Of a stretch of DNA of 58,335 bases, positions 26,201-34,402 are shown in pieces. Within the stretch, counting starts at the first letter, position 1. The number at the start of each line of letters is the position of its first letter. The position numbers and the translations under genes were made by a program. Origin of the DNA: Acidobacteriota bacterium (GTDB lineage: Bacteria; Acidobacteriota; Terriglobia; Acidiferrales; UBA7541). Under the pieces are notes generated by a model that saw only the letters and a list, made by a program, of their open reading frames with translations, was not told the origin of the DNA and searched no databases. Location: the NCBI GenBank assembly GCA_003223325.1, contig QHYS01000116.1, positions 1 to 58,335 on the forward strand. The letters are read 5' to 3'.

Positions 26201-26478
26201 AGACCCTCGTGCGCATCGCTGGCAGCGTGATTGCTCGCCAGCGTCCCGGGACCGCCAAAGGATTTGTTTTTTTAAGTCTGGAAGACGAAACCGGAATCGC
26301 TAACGCCATTATTACGCCGCAGCTTTTCGAGCGCAGCCATGTCGTGATCGTGCACCAGCAATTTTTAGTGATCGAAGGAAAGTTGCAGAATCAGGAAAAC
26401 GTCGTCTCGGTCAAGGCCGCATCCGTCCGCCCGCTGAATATCACCCAAGCGCAACCTGCTTCGCACGATTTTCACTAA
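23260..26478 (+). CDS. dnaE2: Error-prone DNA polymerase DnaE2
   Basis: A 1072-residue C-family polymerase used in induced mutagenesis. An N-terminal PHP domain begins with YTELHARSAFSFLEGAS and includes LDHDGVYG. The polymerase catalytic acids are in EWPDIDLDLPSGDQRE. The helix-hairpin-helix region contains YGFPESHAASFALLAYASAY, and an OB domain lies near the C terminus (IAGSVIARQRPGTAKGFVF). Length and order are normal for DnaE2. It lies in an operon with imuA and imuB. No obvious LexA box was recognised upstream. Confidence 0.96.
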   Translation: MYTELHARSAFSFLEGASIPEELAGACVQQEMGAMALLDHDGVYGAPRFHLAAKKLSIKAHIGAEITAPAGWRYALLVESRAGYQNLCRLITHMKLHAKKGEGHIATADLAGRAAGLICLTGGEEGPLAHALMQGGMEQATQCVQQLCHLFGRERVYIELQRHFCREEEARNQAALVIARKLSLPLLATNGVCHAFPHQREVLDVFTCIRHHHNLNTAGRLLSHNSERHLKPPAEMERLFSDLPEAIANTQVLSSRLQFTLKDLGYQFPKYPVPGGQSQMQFLRERTYEGMTRRYGSRDAVANERTRKQIERELDLIEKLDLPGYFLIVWDIVRFCREHNILVQGRGSAANSAVCYALGITAVDPIGMDLLFERFLSEERGEWPDIDLDLPSGDQREHAIQYIYERYGKLGAAMTANVITYRGRSAAREIGKALSIEPETLNRLAGLVGAWEYTDANDTLARQFHDAGLDARHPLIRKFLDLCVLVQDLPRHLGQHSGGMVICQGQLDSIVPLEPATMPGRVVVQWDKEDCTDMGIVKVDLLGLGMMAVLEDSLKMIKQDYGEVIDLGRLPANDPAVYDTLQKADTVGMFQIESRAQMSCLPRLRPKCFYDIVVQVAIIRPGPIVGKMVHPYLKRRQGREPTNCLHPSLEPVLKRTLGVPLFQEQLLRMAMIAAGFTGGEAEELRRALGFKRSEARMKEVEKKLRRGMERNHIDPETQEKIVQSIVSFALYGFPESHAASFALLAYASAYLKCHYLPAFTAALLNNQPMGFYHPATIVKDAQRHGLKVTPIDVTRSDWLCTLDKNGPGFALRLGMRYVKGLHEDVAQEIVRQRALRPFSSIDDLKVRVPDLQKSELTTLAEIGALNFIELPCSVPQIELANKRRARSHRRDALWQVERAARNAGPLLQERGALEFNPESSSGVPLPGAGSPLLPMTAEEKLVADFRGTGMTVGPHPMAYHRHNLQKEGIRSATELHHLPDETLVRIAGSVIARQRPGTAKGFVFLSLEDETGIANAIITPQLFERSHVVIVHQQFLVIEGKLQNQENVVSVKAASVRPLNITQAQPASHDFH

Positions 26479-26516
26479 GATCTATTCGATTGAATTTCGC
26501 TGCAAACCCTGAATCG

Positions 26517-27182
26517 CTATCGCGAATTGTACACGCCCAGATTGTGCACGCCGCTGCCCAGAGAAACGGCCGCGCCCACCGCCTGCGGCAGCCACCACGT
26601 ATGCCGGACCCACCCATGCCGGCTGTTCATCATCCGGCGGCTGACAAAATCGAGAATCGTGGGAGCCACCTGAACCGCGGCATACATCGAAGCGTTCCCG
26701 GCAAAAGGGCGCAACAGTGGATTCATCTCCCGCGCCTGTGGCATGGAGGAAATCACAAGGCGTGTCGACCAAGCGTCAAATCCCGCGGCACTATGCGCGG
26801 CGAGGCTCAAGACAAGCCGTTCCCGATTTTGCCGCTGCTCGGAGACGGCCCTCATGGGTACTTTGTATGCCGGTACAATCGGTGCCGGCTCAAACGCGGC
26901 GGGAGCAGCAGGAGCAACGGGATCCGCCGGCGACGAATTCGCCGGCTCTGCGATCAGCCGTCCCGGCGCAAAAGCCACGGAAGACTCGGCATCCGATGAG
27001 AGCCTTGCGGCGCTCAAGACTTCTTTTGCGACCAAGGTGGAGTTCTCGGAGCTGTCCGAGCCCGCCGAATCATCGGCCGCCCGAGCCACGGCCGCAGGTT
27101 CGCTTATCTTCTCGGCAGCCTGAATCTTGTGTAGAGAGAAAGCCGGAAATTGGAATAACAGTGCGGCTACGGCTAGTAACAT
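26517..27182 (-). CDS. Exported or membrane protein of unknown function
   Basis: A 221-residue protein with an N-terminal hydrophobic signal (LLAVAALLFQFPAFSL), a low-complexity Ala/Pro/Ser-rich linker (about residues 30-105) and a C-terminal domain with two weakly hydrophobic segments (SMYAAVQVAPTILDFVS and WWLPQAVGAAVSLGSGVHNL). The core AGFDAWSTRLVISSMPQARE and NPLLRPFAGNAS recurs in Acidobacteria, always without assigned function. GAGGGGGC lies just before the ATG. It is convergent to dnaE2. Confidence 0.65.
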   Translation of the reverse strand: MLLAVAALLFQFPAFSLHKIQAAEKISEPAAVARAADDSAGSDSSENSTLVAKEVLSAARLSSDAESSVAFAPGRLIAEPANSSPADPVAPAAPAAFEPAPIVPAYKVPMRAVSEQRQNRERLVLSLAAHSAAGFDAWSTRLVISSMPQAREMNPLLRPFAGNASMYAAVQVAPTILDFVSRRMMNSRHGWVRHTWWLPQAVGAAVSLGSGVHNLGVYNSR

Positions 27183-27348
27183 TCAAGCCCCCTCAGTACG
27201 GCAGAGCGTTCCGCGAAGATCGAGGACGCGGCCGCATGAGAGGCAGAGTAGTGGCTGGGTCCGCTAGCTCCAATAGGCGCTCAGTTTCAGACGTCTTCAC
27301 CAACGGTCCTAGAACCTTGGTTCCATACAGTCCTGGTACCGCCGGTGA

Positions 27349-27513
27349 TCACATCATGGGTATGGTCATTCCGTTGAAAACGACGAAAGTCCCTGGTTGA
27401 GTCAGCAACCGATCGGTACCCGCCACGATACCTTCAATTTCCGACGCTCGCATCACGGTTCCAGATACGATCAGGGCTAAAACCGCCACCAGCGCATATT
27501 TCGTGGTTTTCAT
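27349..27513 (-). CDS. Small exported protein or 5' remnant
   Basis: A 54-codon frame encoding a signal-like N terminus (KYALVAVLALIVSGTVMRA) and SEIEGIVAGTDRLLTQPGTF, then VVFNGMTIPMM before the stop. A G-rich sequence precedes the ATG. It resembles the beginning of a longer exported protein that has been cut short, but no family is recognised with certainty. Confidence 0.35.
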   Translation of the reverse strand: MKTTKYALVAVLALIVSGTVMRASEIEGIVAGTDRLLTQPGTFVVFNGMTIPMM

Positions 27514-27614
27514 AGTCCCCCCCGAGAGAACTTTTCACCCAGGACGAATGGGCAATTACGTTGACACTTTGGCCATTGCTCAAAAGAAGCAATCTACCGA
27601 CAGCTAGAGACATT

Positions 27615-27797
27615 TCAGAGAAGAATCTCCGTTTGGACCCGGACCGCAAATGGAGGACTCGTTGAAGTACGAATGTAAACGCACGCTATGCTTATGTCTC
27701 GAGTGACCCCTTGTCCTTGTAAACGACCCTGAGGGCCCTGCCAAGCGAACACTACAGAAGCCCTAATCGGGTAGCGCACAACGCTTCTGAGTTCCAC
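27615..27797 (-). pseudogene. PilZ-domain protein, truncated
   Basis: Sixty residues match the first half of a PilZ domain: RYPIRASVVFAWQGP corresponds to the c-di-GMP-binding RxxxR region and VTRDISIACVYIRTSTSPP to the D-x-S-x-x-G motif, here with Cys in place of the usual Gly. The frame stops after ILL, where the second half should follow. The gene is therefore broken and has lost its key Gly. It is probably a remnant in this decayed stretch. Confidence 0.55.
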
Positions 27798-28356
27798 TCT
27801 TTAGCTCCAGAATGAAGGGTTCGTGCGCCATACACTCTACGGGCGGCTTCGACCGCTCCGTTGGAGTCTGCAACCGGCACGCCACTCTGCCAAGAGTCAG
27901 CGGCGGCTAAGCTGAACTGGGAATAAAGGGGATACGAGGACCCAGCCCCCGTTACCGGTTGACGAGAACCTTACGTATCTATAGGCTTATGAACATTCTC
28001 TTCAAAAGGACTATAGGAATCCGTAACAACTTTCCAGTGACATGAAAAGCCAGAGGAGACCAGCAAAAGCGCTCCTTCGTCTGCTCATTTTCACGGCGGA
28101 CTTTACCTAACAATCGTGCGTGGGGGCCAGAACATGAAACACTTTGGAGTGTTAGGCATGGTCATCCTCGGGATGGTTGGCGGAGCCAGTCAGGCCGCCT
28201 TAGCCCGGCCTTAGCCCAACTTCCACGGCGGTCGAGTTGATTTCCTGCAAAAACCGGGATCGTCTTCAAAGAAATGGTTTGTTTTCAGAGTGCGTTGGGG
28301 TAAATGGTCATAATAGTGACTAAAGTGACGCAGGGTGTACGAGACAAAAGTGGGGG
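27798..28356. other. Stretch without a supported gene
   Basis: About 560 bases between gene remnants. The only notable frame is a 26-codon one at 28134-28214 encoding MKHFGVLGMVILGMVGGASQ, a signal-peptide-like sequence that stops after AALARP. No ribosome-binding site of quality is present. The rest shows no repeats, tRNA or recognisable protein. Confidence 0.4.
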
Positions 28357-28626
28357 CTACGGAGTGCGAGAGGCCCAAAAGTCTTCAAATCGACCAGAGA
28401 GAATGCCACAACGCAGGGCAATGAAGGCATTGGCTCCGCGTACGGACCAGCGCATTCCAGATTGTTTAAGGCGCTCACCGATTACCGTGCGGCAGCCTGC
28501 CTCGACCACACCGGAGCCAACAAAGAACTTCTTTTCACGATATTCGGCATAGCGCATCTGCGACACATGGTTCGCGAAGTAGCGCAATTGTTGGAGCATC
28601 GACTTTTTGGGCGGGGGAGTATACAT
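28357..28626 (-). pseudogene. ISKra4-family transposase, C-terminal remnant
   Basis: About 89 residues match the end of ISKra4-type transposases: MRYAEYREKKFFVGSGVVEA, then GCRTVIGERLKQSGMRWSVR and GANAFIALRCGILSGRFEDF. The last catalytic Glu (VVEAG) is present, but the first 300 or so residues are absent and no terminal inverted repeats could be identified around it. It is a dead insertion-sequence fragment that marks past rearrangement next to the other remnants at 27-28.7 kb. Confidence 0.75.
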
Positions 28627-28706
28627 CGGAACGACAAAGCGAATGCAAGGGTTAACCGTTTCGACAAAAAATCAAGCCTCTCCCAAAACGGGAAGAGAGA
28701 CCGAGA

Positions 28707-30332
28707 CTATCGCCGAATCTGTTGGCCAGGTCTGGGAAACTCCGTGATCAAGAACTTCCCGTCCGCCTCACGTTCAAGCGCCGGCGCATACAGGCCGATC
28801 AGTTCGCGCCGCCACCAAAGCCCCTGCTGCTTTTCCCTGCGGTCGCTGAACCAGTACTGCCAAACCACCGCCCGCATTTGCATGGGAGGTGCACTCGGAA
28901 ATGGGTCGCCGGCGAATAGCGCGAGTACAGAGGGCGAGCCCGTCATGAGCCTCTCTTCGGCAGAGATCACGAACCGATTCTGTTGCCAGTTGTCGAGGGA
29001 GGCGAACCAGAGATTCCAATCGAACCGTGGCTGGTAGGGGGCGAACATCCCCGGCGCCTCGTGCGGATCCTGTGGCTTATAACGAAAACGGTAAGGCGTC
29101 CATGTCTTGCGGTCGTTCGAGCCTTGAAATTCAATTTCGTAACGGCCCCTCGTCATAACCGCAAACAGTCCGTATTGATTTGCGATGCGAAATGGCTCCA
29201 GCACCGACACCGGCGAGGTGGGAATCGGGAACTGCGGAACGACCATCCATACGAGCTTGGCCGCAATAACAAAAAAAACCCACCCCTGAAAAAATGCTGC
29301 CGCCCATAAACCGATAGAAGAAACCACCCTCCGCGCAGCCACCCATCCGCCTTGGCCCGTACTTTGATCTGCAGCACTCGACTGGGCCGCGGACAGATCA
29401 GCAGGAACCTCCGCTGGCTCGGCCAGACGGCGCCGCAGGAACGTGGCCAGATATTTGTCGTCTAGAAGCAGGATTCCCAGCGCCAGAACAAGGTAATTCA
29501 GGAAGGCATAGTTGCTTGTGAGGATAATTCCGATCTGTACGGGCGTCACCATCCAAAAGAGTACGAGGCGAAATCGTCGTGGCAGCAACGCCATCCAAAC
29601 CAGCACAAGCTCCAGCGCGAGCGTGAAGCCGGCCGTTCCTACGTGAAACCAATGCGGCAAATGATGCGCATACCAAGCAATCCAAGTGGGTAGCGGCCCG
29701 TTTTGATAGTACTCATCCATCGCTGTCAGGTTGCGCCACTCGGGATCGCCGCCGGCGATTTTGGCCACGCCGGATTCAAAATAGATCGTGAACCAGACCA
29801 CCAGCAGCAGAAATAAGCTTGTGCGCGAGGCCGGCTGGTGCTCGCCCCACCGCGGCCGGAATCCCGGCGGTGCAAGAAACAAACTGATGAATCCGGCGCT
29901 CAGCAACATGCCATCGGATTGATAGGACGAAAAGGTCTGTAAAGCGCTGATGAAGGAAAGATAGGCGACCAGGCACACGAAAATCGTCCCACGCGGCCAA
30001 AAATTCAGAACCAACAACACCGAGGCGATCAGCCCTAGGCTGGCGAGTAGCAGCAGCGAACGCGAATCACTTTTCAGCCACAGCAGCGTGGGCACATACC
30101 AAAATCGCCATGCCCCTGCCACCTGCCGAATCGCTTGTAGATATTCTTGCGCGGGAAGGAGGCCGTCTGGGCCAATCAATCCGCGTACTTGTCGCAGGAG
30201 CGAATAGAAGGCGGAGAAGAAAATCAACCCCAATGCGCGCAAGAAAAGCCAGCGTGCCGCCAGCCGGTGCGGCGATCGCCTTGGGTCGGAAGCAAATAGC
30301 CACTCAAAAATGCCTAGGGGGGAAAGCGGCAT
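28707..30332 (-). CDS. Lipase maturation factor-like membrane protein
   Basis: An integral membrane protein of 541 residues in the lipase maturation factor (LMF1-like) family. Several helices are evident, for example LLLLASLGLIASVLLVLNF, LFLLLVVWFTIYFESGVAKI and FLNYLVLALGILLLDD. Conserved segments are FSSYQSDGMLL, ESGVAKIAGGDPEW and PYRFRYKPQDPHEAPG. The eukaryotic relatives aid folding of secreted lipases; the bacterial role is unknown. I chose the ATG at 30332, at the family-typical beginning (GIFEWLFASDPRRS). A TPR-protein gene precedes it on the same strand. Confidence 0.85.
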   Translation of the reverse strand: MPLSPLGIFEWLFASDPRRSPHRLAARWLFLRALGLIFFSAFYSLLRQVRGLIGPDGLLPAQEYLQAIRQVAGAWRFWYVPTLLWLKSDSRSLLLLASLGLIASVLLVLNFWPRGTIFVCLVAYLSFISALQTFSSYQSDGMLLSAGFISLFLAPPGFRPRWGEHQPASRTSLFLLLVVWFTIYFESGVAKIAGGDPEWRNLTAMDEYYQNGPLPTWIAWYAHHLPHWFHVGTAGFTLALELVLVWMALLPRRFRLVLFWMVTPVQIGIILTSNYAFLNYLVLALGILLLDDKYLATFLRRRLAEPAEVPADLSAAQSSAADQSTGQGGWVAARRVVSSIGLWAAAFFQGWVFFVIAAKLVWMVVPQFPIPTSPVSVLEPFRIANQYGLFAVMTRGRYEIEFQGSNDRKTWTPYRFRYKPQDPHEAPGMFAPYQPRFDWNLWFASLDNWQQNRFVISAEERLMTGSPSVLALFAGDPFPSAPPMQMRAVVWQYWFSDRREKQQGLWWRRELIGLYAPALEREADGKFLITEFPRPGQQIRR

Positions 30333-30411
30333 GCTGCCGCCATTATATCTGTAGCGCCGAGGCGCCAATATTTAGGCGGAAGGGATCATGAGATCAGAAT
30401 GAGGAGAAGAA

Positions 30412-30903
30412 CTAGGCTTGCGACTCTCTAACGGCCAGCCATCGCCTACGTGGCATATTGCTCAACACGCGATGGCGAAGGAAGCCAAACATCCGGTTCA
30501 CCAGGTGAGCCCGAGGCAAAAATCTCACGACCGGTGGCCGGCGTGTGGCGAGCTTCCCTATCTCGCTCTGCAGCCGCATGTCTGCGGGCATGTACTGCAG
30601 ACCTCGCGTCAAAGTATCAGCCGCCGCCTGCTTCCGTCCCGAGGCTGCATAGACTTCTGCTAGGTTCAGGTAAAGCTGCGCCTGGCGCCGGCCGCGACAG
30701 ATGGCCGTATGGCACAATCGTTCAGCATCCGCCCACTTGCCTTCGGCGTACGCCAGACTCAAACCGTAGTAGGAAAGGTAATAAGGATTTTCGGGGTCCC
30801 GTTCCGACGCTTGGCGCAGGAGCGCCTTCGCCTTTTCCGCTTCGCCATCACGCATCATGGCCAGCCCTTCTCGAAATTCCCTAAAGGCGAAGAGGTCAAG
30901 CAT
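30412..30903 (-). CDS. TPR-repeat protein
   Basis: A 163-residue soluble protein with about three tetratricopeptide repeats (FREGLAMMRDGEAEKAKALL, DPENPYYLSYYGLSLAYAEG and AQLYLNLAEVYAASGRKQAA) and a basic C-terminal tail (LSNMPRRRWLAVRE). Such proteins mediate protein contacts. It starts at ATG 30903 and precedes the lipase-maturation-factor-like gene by about 80 bases on the same strand. The partner is unknown. Confidence 0.82.
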   Translation of the reverse strand: MLDLFAFREFREGLAMMRDGEAEKAKALLRQASERDPENPYYLSYYGLSLAYAEGKWADAERLCHTAICRGRRQAQLYLNLAEVYAASGRKQAAADTLTRGLQYMPADMRLQSEIGKLATRRPPVVRFLPRAHLVNRMFGFLRHRVLSNMPRRRWLAVRESQA

Positions 30904-31133
30904 GATGCCTCCGATAGCAGCCAGCAGAAAGCCTGGCAGAGTAGGCTCAAAGCTACAGTCCTTAACGGATTAGAAACGACTGGTCAAACGGACAATCGAG
31001 GAACAGGTACGCCCGGTCAGTTTTTTTCGGAAGGTCGCCATTCGGCGATTCTTTGCCCGTTTTGCTCGCATCGCCGATGCGCAAACAGAGGCGCTCTTCC
31101 GTTCGACGCCGCGGCTGATGCCATTAAAAAGTC

Positions 31134-31181
31134 TTGACACTGGCCCAGAAGAGAGTGTTCAATGGTCCAATCATTGGACCA
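31134..31181 (+). promoter_or_regulatory. Promoter and palindromic FadR-type operator
   Basis: TTGACA (31134-31139) is followed after 18 bases by TTCAAT (31158-31163), a plausible promoter. Overlapping its downstream end is TGGTCCAA-TCA-TTGGACCA (31163-31181), a perfect inverted repeat of the TGGTC/GACCA class bound by FadR/PdhR-type GntR regulators. The regulator gene begins 19 bases later, so autoregulation and control of the following oxidoreductase operon are likely. Confidence 0.7.
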
Positions 31182-31199
31182 GAACAAAACCGTGCAGGC

Positions 31200-31907
31200 A
31201 TGGCGCTAGCCAAACCCGAATTTGAAGCCGTCCGTAGGACGAAGGTCTATGAGCAGGCTGCTCAGCAACTGCAGCGGATGATCCGGGACGGCCTGATTAA
31301 ACCCGGCGAGAAATTACCGCCCGAGCGCGAACTGGCGGAAATGTTGCAAGTCAGCCGCGGCTCTCTGCGCGATGCGATCCGTACACTTGAGCTCATGGGC
31401 CTGGTTGAGCCGCGCCAGGGCGAGGGCACGGTCATTTGTGACCCTTCGGCCAAATCCTTGATTAATCCGCTCGCTACCGTGCTTTTCCGCCAGCGCGAAC
31501 TCATCGGCGATCTTCTTGAGTTTCGGCGCATGATTGAACCAACTCTCGCCGGCCGTGCCGCCGAGAATGCCACTGACGAAGAATTGGCCTACATGGAAGA
31601 CATCCTCCGTCGCCAAAAAGACAAGGTAAATCAGGGCCAGTTGGCCATCGAAGAAGATTCAGAATTCCACTACGCGATAGCGCAAGCTGCCAGAAACAGC
31701 GTGGTCTTGAAGGTTGTGGATGCCTTTATGGACCTGTTGCGCGAGACGCGCGAACGCTCGCTGCAGTTGGAAGGTCGCCTGCAAAAGTCATTCGTGGGTC
31801 ATCGTCGAATCCTGGACGCGATTCGCAAGCATGATGTACGGGCGGCGGGAAAAGCCATGCGCCAGCATATCGATGAGGTTGAAGGCATCGTTTTAGACCA
31901 CATGTAA
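31200..31907 (+). CDS. FadR-type (GntR/FCD) transcriptional regulator
   Basis: A 235-residue repressor-type protein. The N-terminal winged helix is seen in KVYEQAAQQLQRMIRDGLI, PPERELAEMLQVSRGSLRDA and GLVEPRQGEGT. The C-terminal FCD ligand domain contains the metal-binding pattern with Asp in IEEDSEFHYAIAQAA and His in VGHRRILDAI and MRQHIDEVEG; FCD proteins of this kind bind carboxylic acids with Zn or Ni. It lies 17 bases before the oxidoreductase operon, which it probably controls in response to oxalate or a related acid. Start chosen at ATG 31200. Confidence 0.93.
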   Translation: MALAKPEFEAVRRTKVYEQAAQQLQRMIRDGLIKPGEKLPPERELAEMLQVSRGSLRDAIRTLELMGLVEPRQGEGTVICDPSAKSLINPLATVLFRQRELIGDLLEFRRMIEPTLAGRAAENATDEELAYMEDILRRQKDKVNQGQLAIEEDSEFHYAIAQAARNSVVLKVVDAFMDLLRETRERSLQLEGRLQKSFVGHRRILDAIRKHDVRAAGKAMRQHIDEVEGIVLDHM

Positions 31908-31924
31908 TCGCGAGGGAGGTATCG

Positions 31925-33097
31925 ATGGGCCGTTTGTTCGCAGTCGAAATCGTTTATCGCGGGATCTTTCAGAAGACCCTGGCCAAGCACATTAGCCGCG
32001 CCATCGTTTTGGCCGCACACCGGGAAGGCAAACCGGGCATCTCGTTTGGACGCTACGGGGACAGCCCGGAGCGCAACGGAATCCCTGCGAAAGCCTTCGC
32101 CATCGTCGCCACCGACGACATCACCCTCGAAGAGGGGATGGCGAAATACGAGCCGAAAGAAGTCGACATCACCATCAACCTGGACGATACCATGTGCAAG
32201 GGAGTGGAGTCTTGGGCGTGGTACGGTTTGCAGCCCATCAACCGCCTCCTCAAGGCCAACGGCACCCTCATCGTCACCTCACGCGAAGAGCCCGAAAAAT
32301 TGATCGCGATGTGCCATCGCAAGGAGGCACCTTATAAACTTGCCATTGTTAAGGGTATCCCTAGCTTCTCCGGGCTGTGGGTTTTTAAGGATGACCACAC
32401 CGATGTGCGGGTGCTTGGCGCTGTCGCACGTGTTTTGCCGGAACTATTTTCCATCGAATCTTTGAAGCAAATGATCCTGGACGACGGGGAAAACCCTCTC
32501 AAAGCGACGTCCGCCCAGCGTTCCTACGAGCGACTTACCACCGTGACTGTCAAGCCCAATCAAGGCAACCCTGAAAAGCCCTACGAGTTCGAGCTGTTGA
32601 AGTGGACCGAGATGCGCGACGGCATCACCATTCCCGCCATAACTCCGGGCCATGCCATGAAGGATCCCGTCACCGGGCAGACCGGCGGATTCCAGCCCGA
32701 GCGCAACGCCACGTTCAAGAAGTTCTCCACTCGCACCATGCGGCCCGTGGTTAATTTCGACACCTGCATCAAGTGCACCCTCTGTTGGCTGCAGTGCCCG
32801 GACTCCTGTTTCGACGTCACGCCAGAGGGCCTCTACGATGCGAACATGGTCTCCTGCTGCGGCTGTGGCGTATGCGAGGCGGTCTGCCCCGTGCCCAACT
32901 GCGTCACCATGGTCAACGAGATCGGCTTCAGTGATAATGCCGGCCAGTGGGAAATGTGGCGCAAAGACAAAGAAGGCTATGGCACCTGGCTGAAAGACAA
33001 GATCGAGAGCCACCCTGTTCGTTCGCATGGTTTCCGATATCGTGGTCAATATGAAGAGCAGGTCCCCGAGGCGCTGGCAGCCGCCGAGGGAGACTGA
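31925..33097 (+). CDS. 2-oxoacid:ferredoxin oxidoreductase, fused gamma-delta subunit
   Basis: A 390-residue fusion. Residues 1 to about 190 form the gamma domain (VEIVYRGIFQKTLAKHISRA, FGRYGDSPERNGIPAKAF, VDITINLDD). Residues about 240-390 form a ferredoxin-like delta domain with two 4Fe-4S motifs, CIKCTLCWLQCPDSC and CCGCGVCEAVCPVPNC, which pass electrons to ferredoxin. A gamma-delta fusion is a known feature of oxalate oxidoreductase of Moorella thermoacetica. GGGAGG precedes the ATG. It is the first gene of the three-subunit operon. Confidence 0.9.
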   Translation: MGRLFAVEIVYRGIFQKTLAKHISRAIVLAAHREGKPGISFGRYGDSPERNGIPAKAFAIVATDDITLEEGMAKYEPKEVDITINLDDTMCKGVESWAWYGLQPINRLLKANGTLIVTSREEPEKLIAMCHRKEAPYKLAIVKGIPSFSGLWVFKDDHTDVRVLGAVARVLPELFSIESLKQMILDDGENPLKATSAQRSYERLTTVTVKPNQGNPEKPYEFELLKWTEMRDGITIPAITPGHAMKDPVTGQTGGFQPERNATFKKFSTRTMRPVVNFDTCIKCTLCWLQCPDSCFDVTPEGLYDANMVSCCGCGVCEAVCPVPNCVTMVNEIGFSDNAGQWEMWRKDKEGYGTWLKDKIESHPVRSHGFRYRGQYEEQVPEALAAAEGD

Positions 33098-33121
33098 GCT
33101 CCGTCTTAGGGGGGAACTTTC

Positions 33122-34348
33122 ATGACGCCGACAGCAGTAGCAGAAAGCACTAAGGGAACCGAACAAACTGCCCTGATCACCGGCAGCGAGGCCATTGCCG
33201 TCGCCTGCAAATTGGCCGACGTGGACGTGATCACGGGATATCCGATTCGCCCGTACGACACGGTGATTCAGTACATCGCCCAGCTGATCGCCGACGGAGA
33301 AATGGATTGCGAGTACATCGTGGCCGAAGGCGAACACTCGCAGTTCGAAATCGTTAAGCACGCTTCCACCGTCGGCGCTCGCGTGTTCTGCGGCAGCAGC
33401 GGCGTAGGCTGGATGTACGCCTTCGAATGCCTAACCGTCACGCCCGCTCTCCGCGTGCCCATGGTCGTCATGGTCGGCAATCGAGCGCTCGACGATCCCG
33501 GCGCCTTTGGCGTCGAGCACAACGATGCGCTTGCCGTACGCGACTTAGGCTGGCAGCTCGTGTGGGTCGATAGTGCGCAGGAGGCCCTGGACACGGCTCT
33601 CATCGCCTATCGCGTCGCGGAAGATCGGCGCATCTTTCTTCCCTGCGCCATTAGTTGTGACGGCGCCTTCCTCACGCATTCCCAGGCGCATGTAAAGATT
33701 CCGCCGCAAGACCAAGTGAACCAGTTCCTTCCGCGCTACGATCGCGGCGATTTGCTGCTGCATCCTGATAACCCCATCTCCGTGGCGCCGCAAGCCAACG
33801 AGGACTGGCTGATGGAGATTCGCCGCCAGACCGCTGCCGCCATGGATCGCTCGATGGGCGTGATTCGCGAAGCCTATAAGGATTACGAGAAGATCATCGG
33901 CCGAAGCTATGGCAATCCCTTCTTCGAAGAATACATGACCGACGATGCCGATATCGTGCTCGTAGGCATGGGTACCCTCTCAACACCCGTCAAAGTGGCG
34001 ATCCGCAAGATGCGTCAGGAGGGTAAGAAGGTCGGCCTCGTGCGCGTTCGCTGGTTCCGACCTTTTGCCGCTGAGGAGTTGGCCAAGTCCCTATCGCGGT
34101 TCAAGGGCATTGGCGTAATCGATCGCGACTTCTCGTTGGGCTCGCCGTATGCAAGCGGCGTCCTGACCACGGAAGTTCGCACCGCCCTCTACCCTGCAGC
34201 CAAGCACCCGCCCATAATCGGTTTTATTTGCGGGCTGGGTGGACGTGAAGTCACCGTTCCCGATGTCGAGAAGATGTCCGATATAACTTTTGCCGCTGCG
34301 GCGGGTAAAGCGCAGCCGGCCACGCAGTGGATTGGTGTCCGCGAGTAA
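33122..34348 (+). CDS. 2-oxoacid:ferredoxin oxidoreductase alpha subunit, oxalate-type motif
   Basis: A 408-residue alpha subunit (pyrimidine-binding domain of the thiamin diphosphate enzyme). Where pyruvate enzymes have YPITP, this has GYPIRPYDTV (Arg43), the change associated with oxalate binding in Moorella oxalate oxidoreductase. A second matching pair is Arg121 and Asp124 in NRALDDPGAFG. Other family blocks are EGEHSQFEIVKHAS and RVFCGSSGVGWMYAFE. The predicted reaction is oxalate + CoA-independent cleavage to two CO2 with two reduced ferredoxins. The assignment rests on motif recall, not on a search. Confidence 0.82.
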   Translation: MTPTAVAESTKGTEQTALITGSEAIAVACKLADVDVITGYPIRPYDTVIQYIAQLIADGEMDCEYIVAEGEHSQFEIVKHASTVGARVFCGSSGVGWMYAFECLTVTPALRVPMVVMVGNRALDDPGAFGVEHNDALAVRDLGWQLVWVDSAQEALDTALIAYRVAEDRRIFLPCAISCDGAFLTHSQAHVKIPPQDQVNQFLPRYDRGDLLLHPDNPISVAPQANEDWLMEIRRQTAAAMDRSMGVIREAYKDYEKIIGRSYGNPFFEEYMTDDADIVLVGMGTLSTPVKVAIRKMRQEGKKVGLVRVRWFRPFAAEELAKSLSRFKGIGVIDRDFSLGSPYASGVLTTEVRTALYPAAKHPPIIGFICGLGGREVTVPDVEKMSDITFAAAAGKAQPATQWIGVRE

Positions 34349-34402
34349 AACATTTCTTTGCATCGCCGCATACGCTAAATAGCGGCGAGGAGGTTAAAAG
34401 CG

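Noticed and set aside
32444-33361. 305-codon frame opposite the oxidoreductase gamma-delta and alpha genes
   Set aside because: Antisense shadow of two recognised genes; it spans their junction and has no family features.
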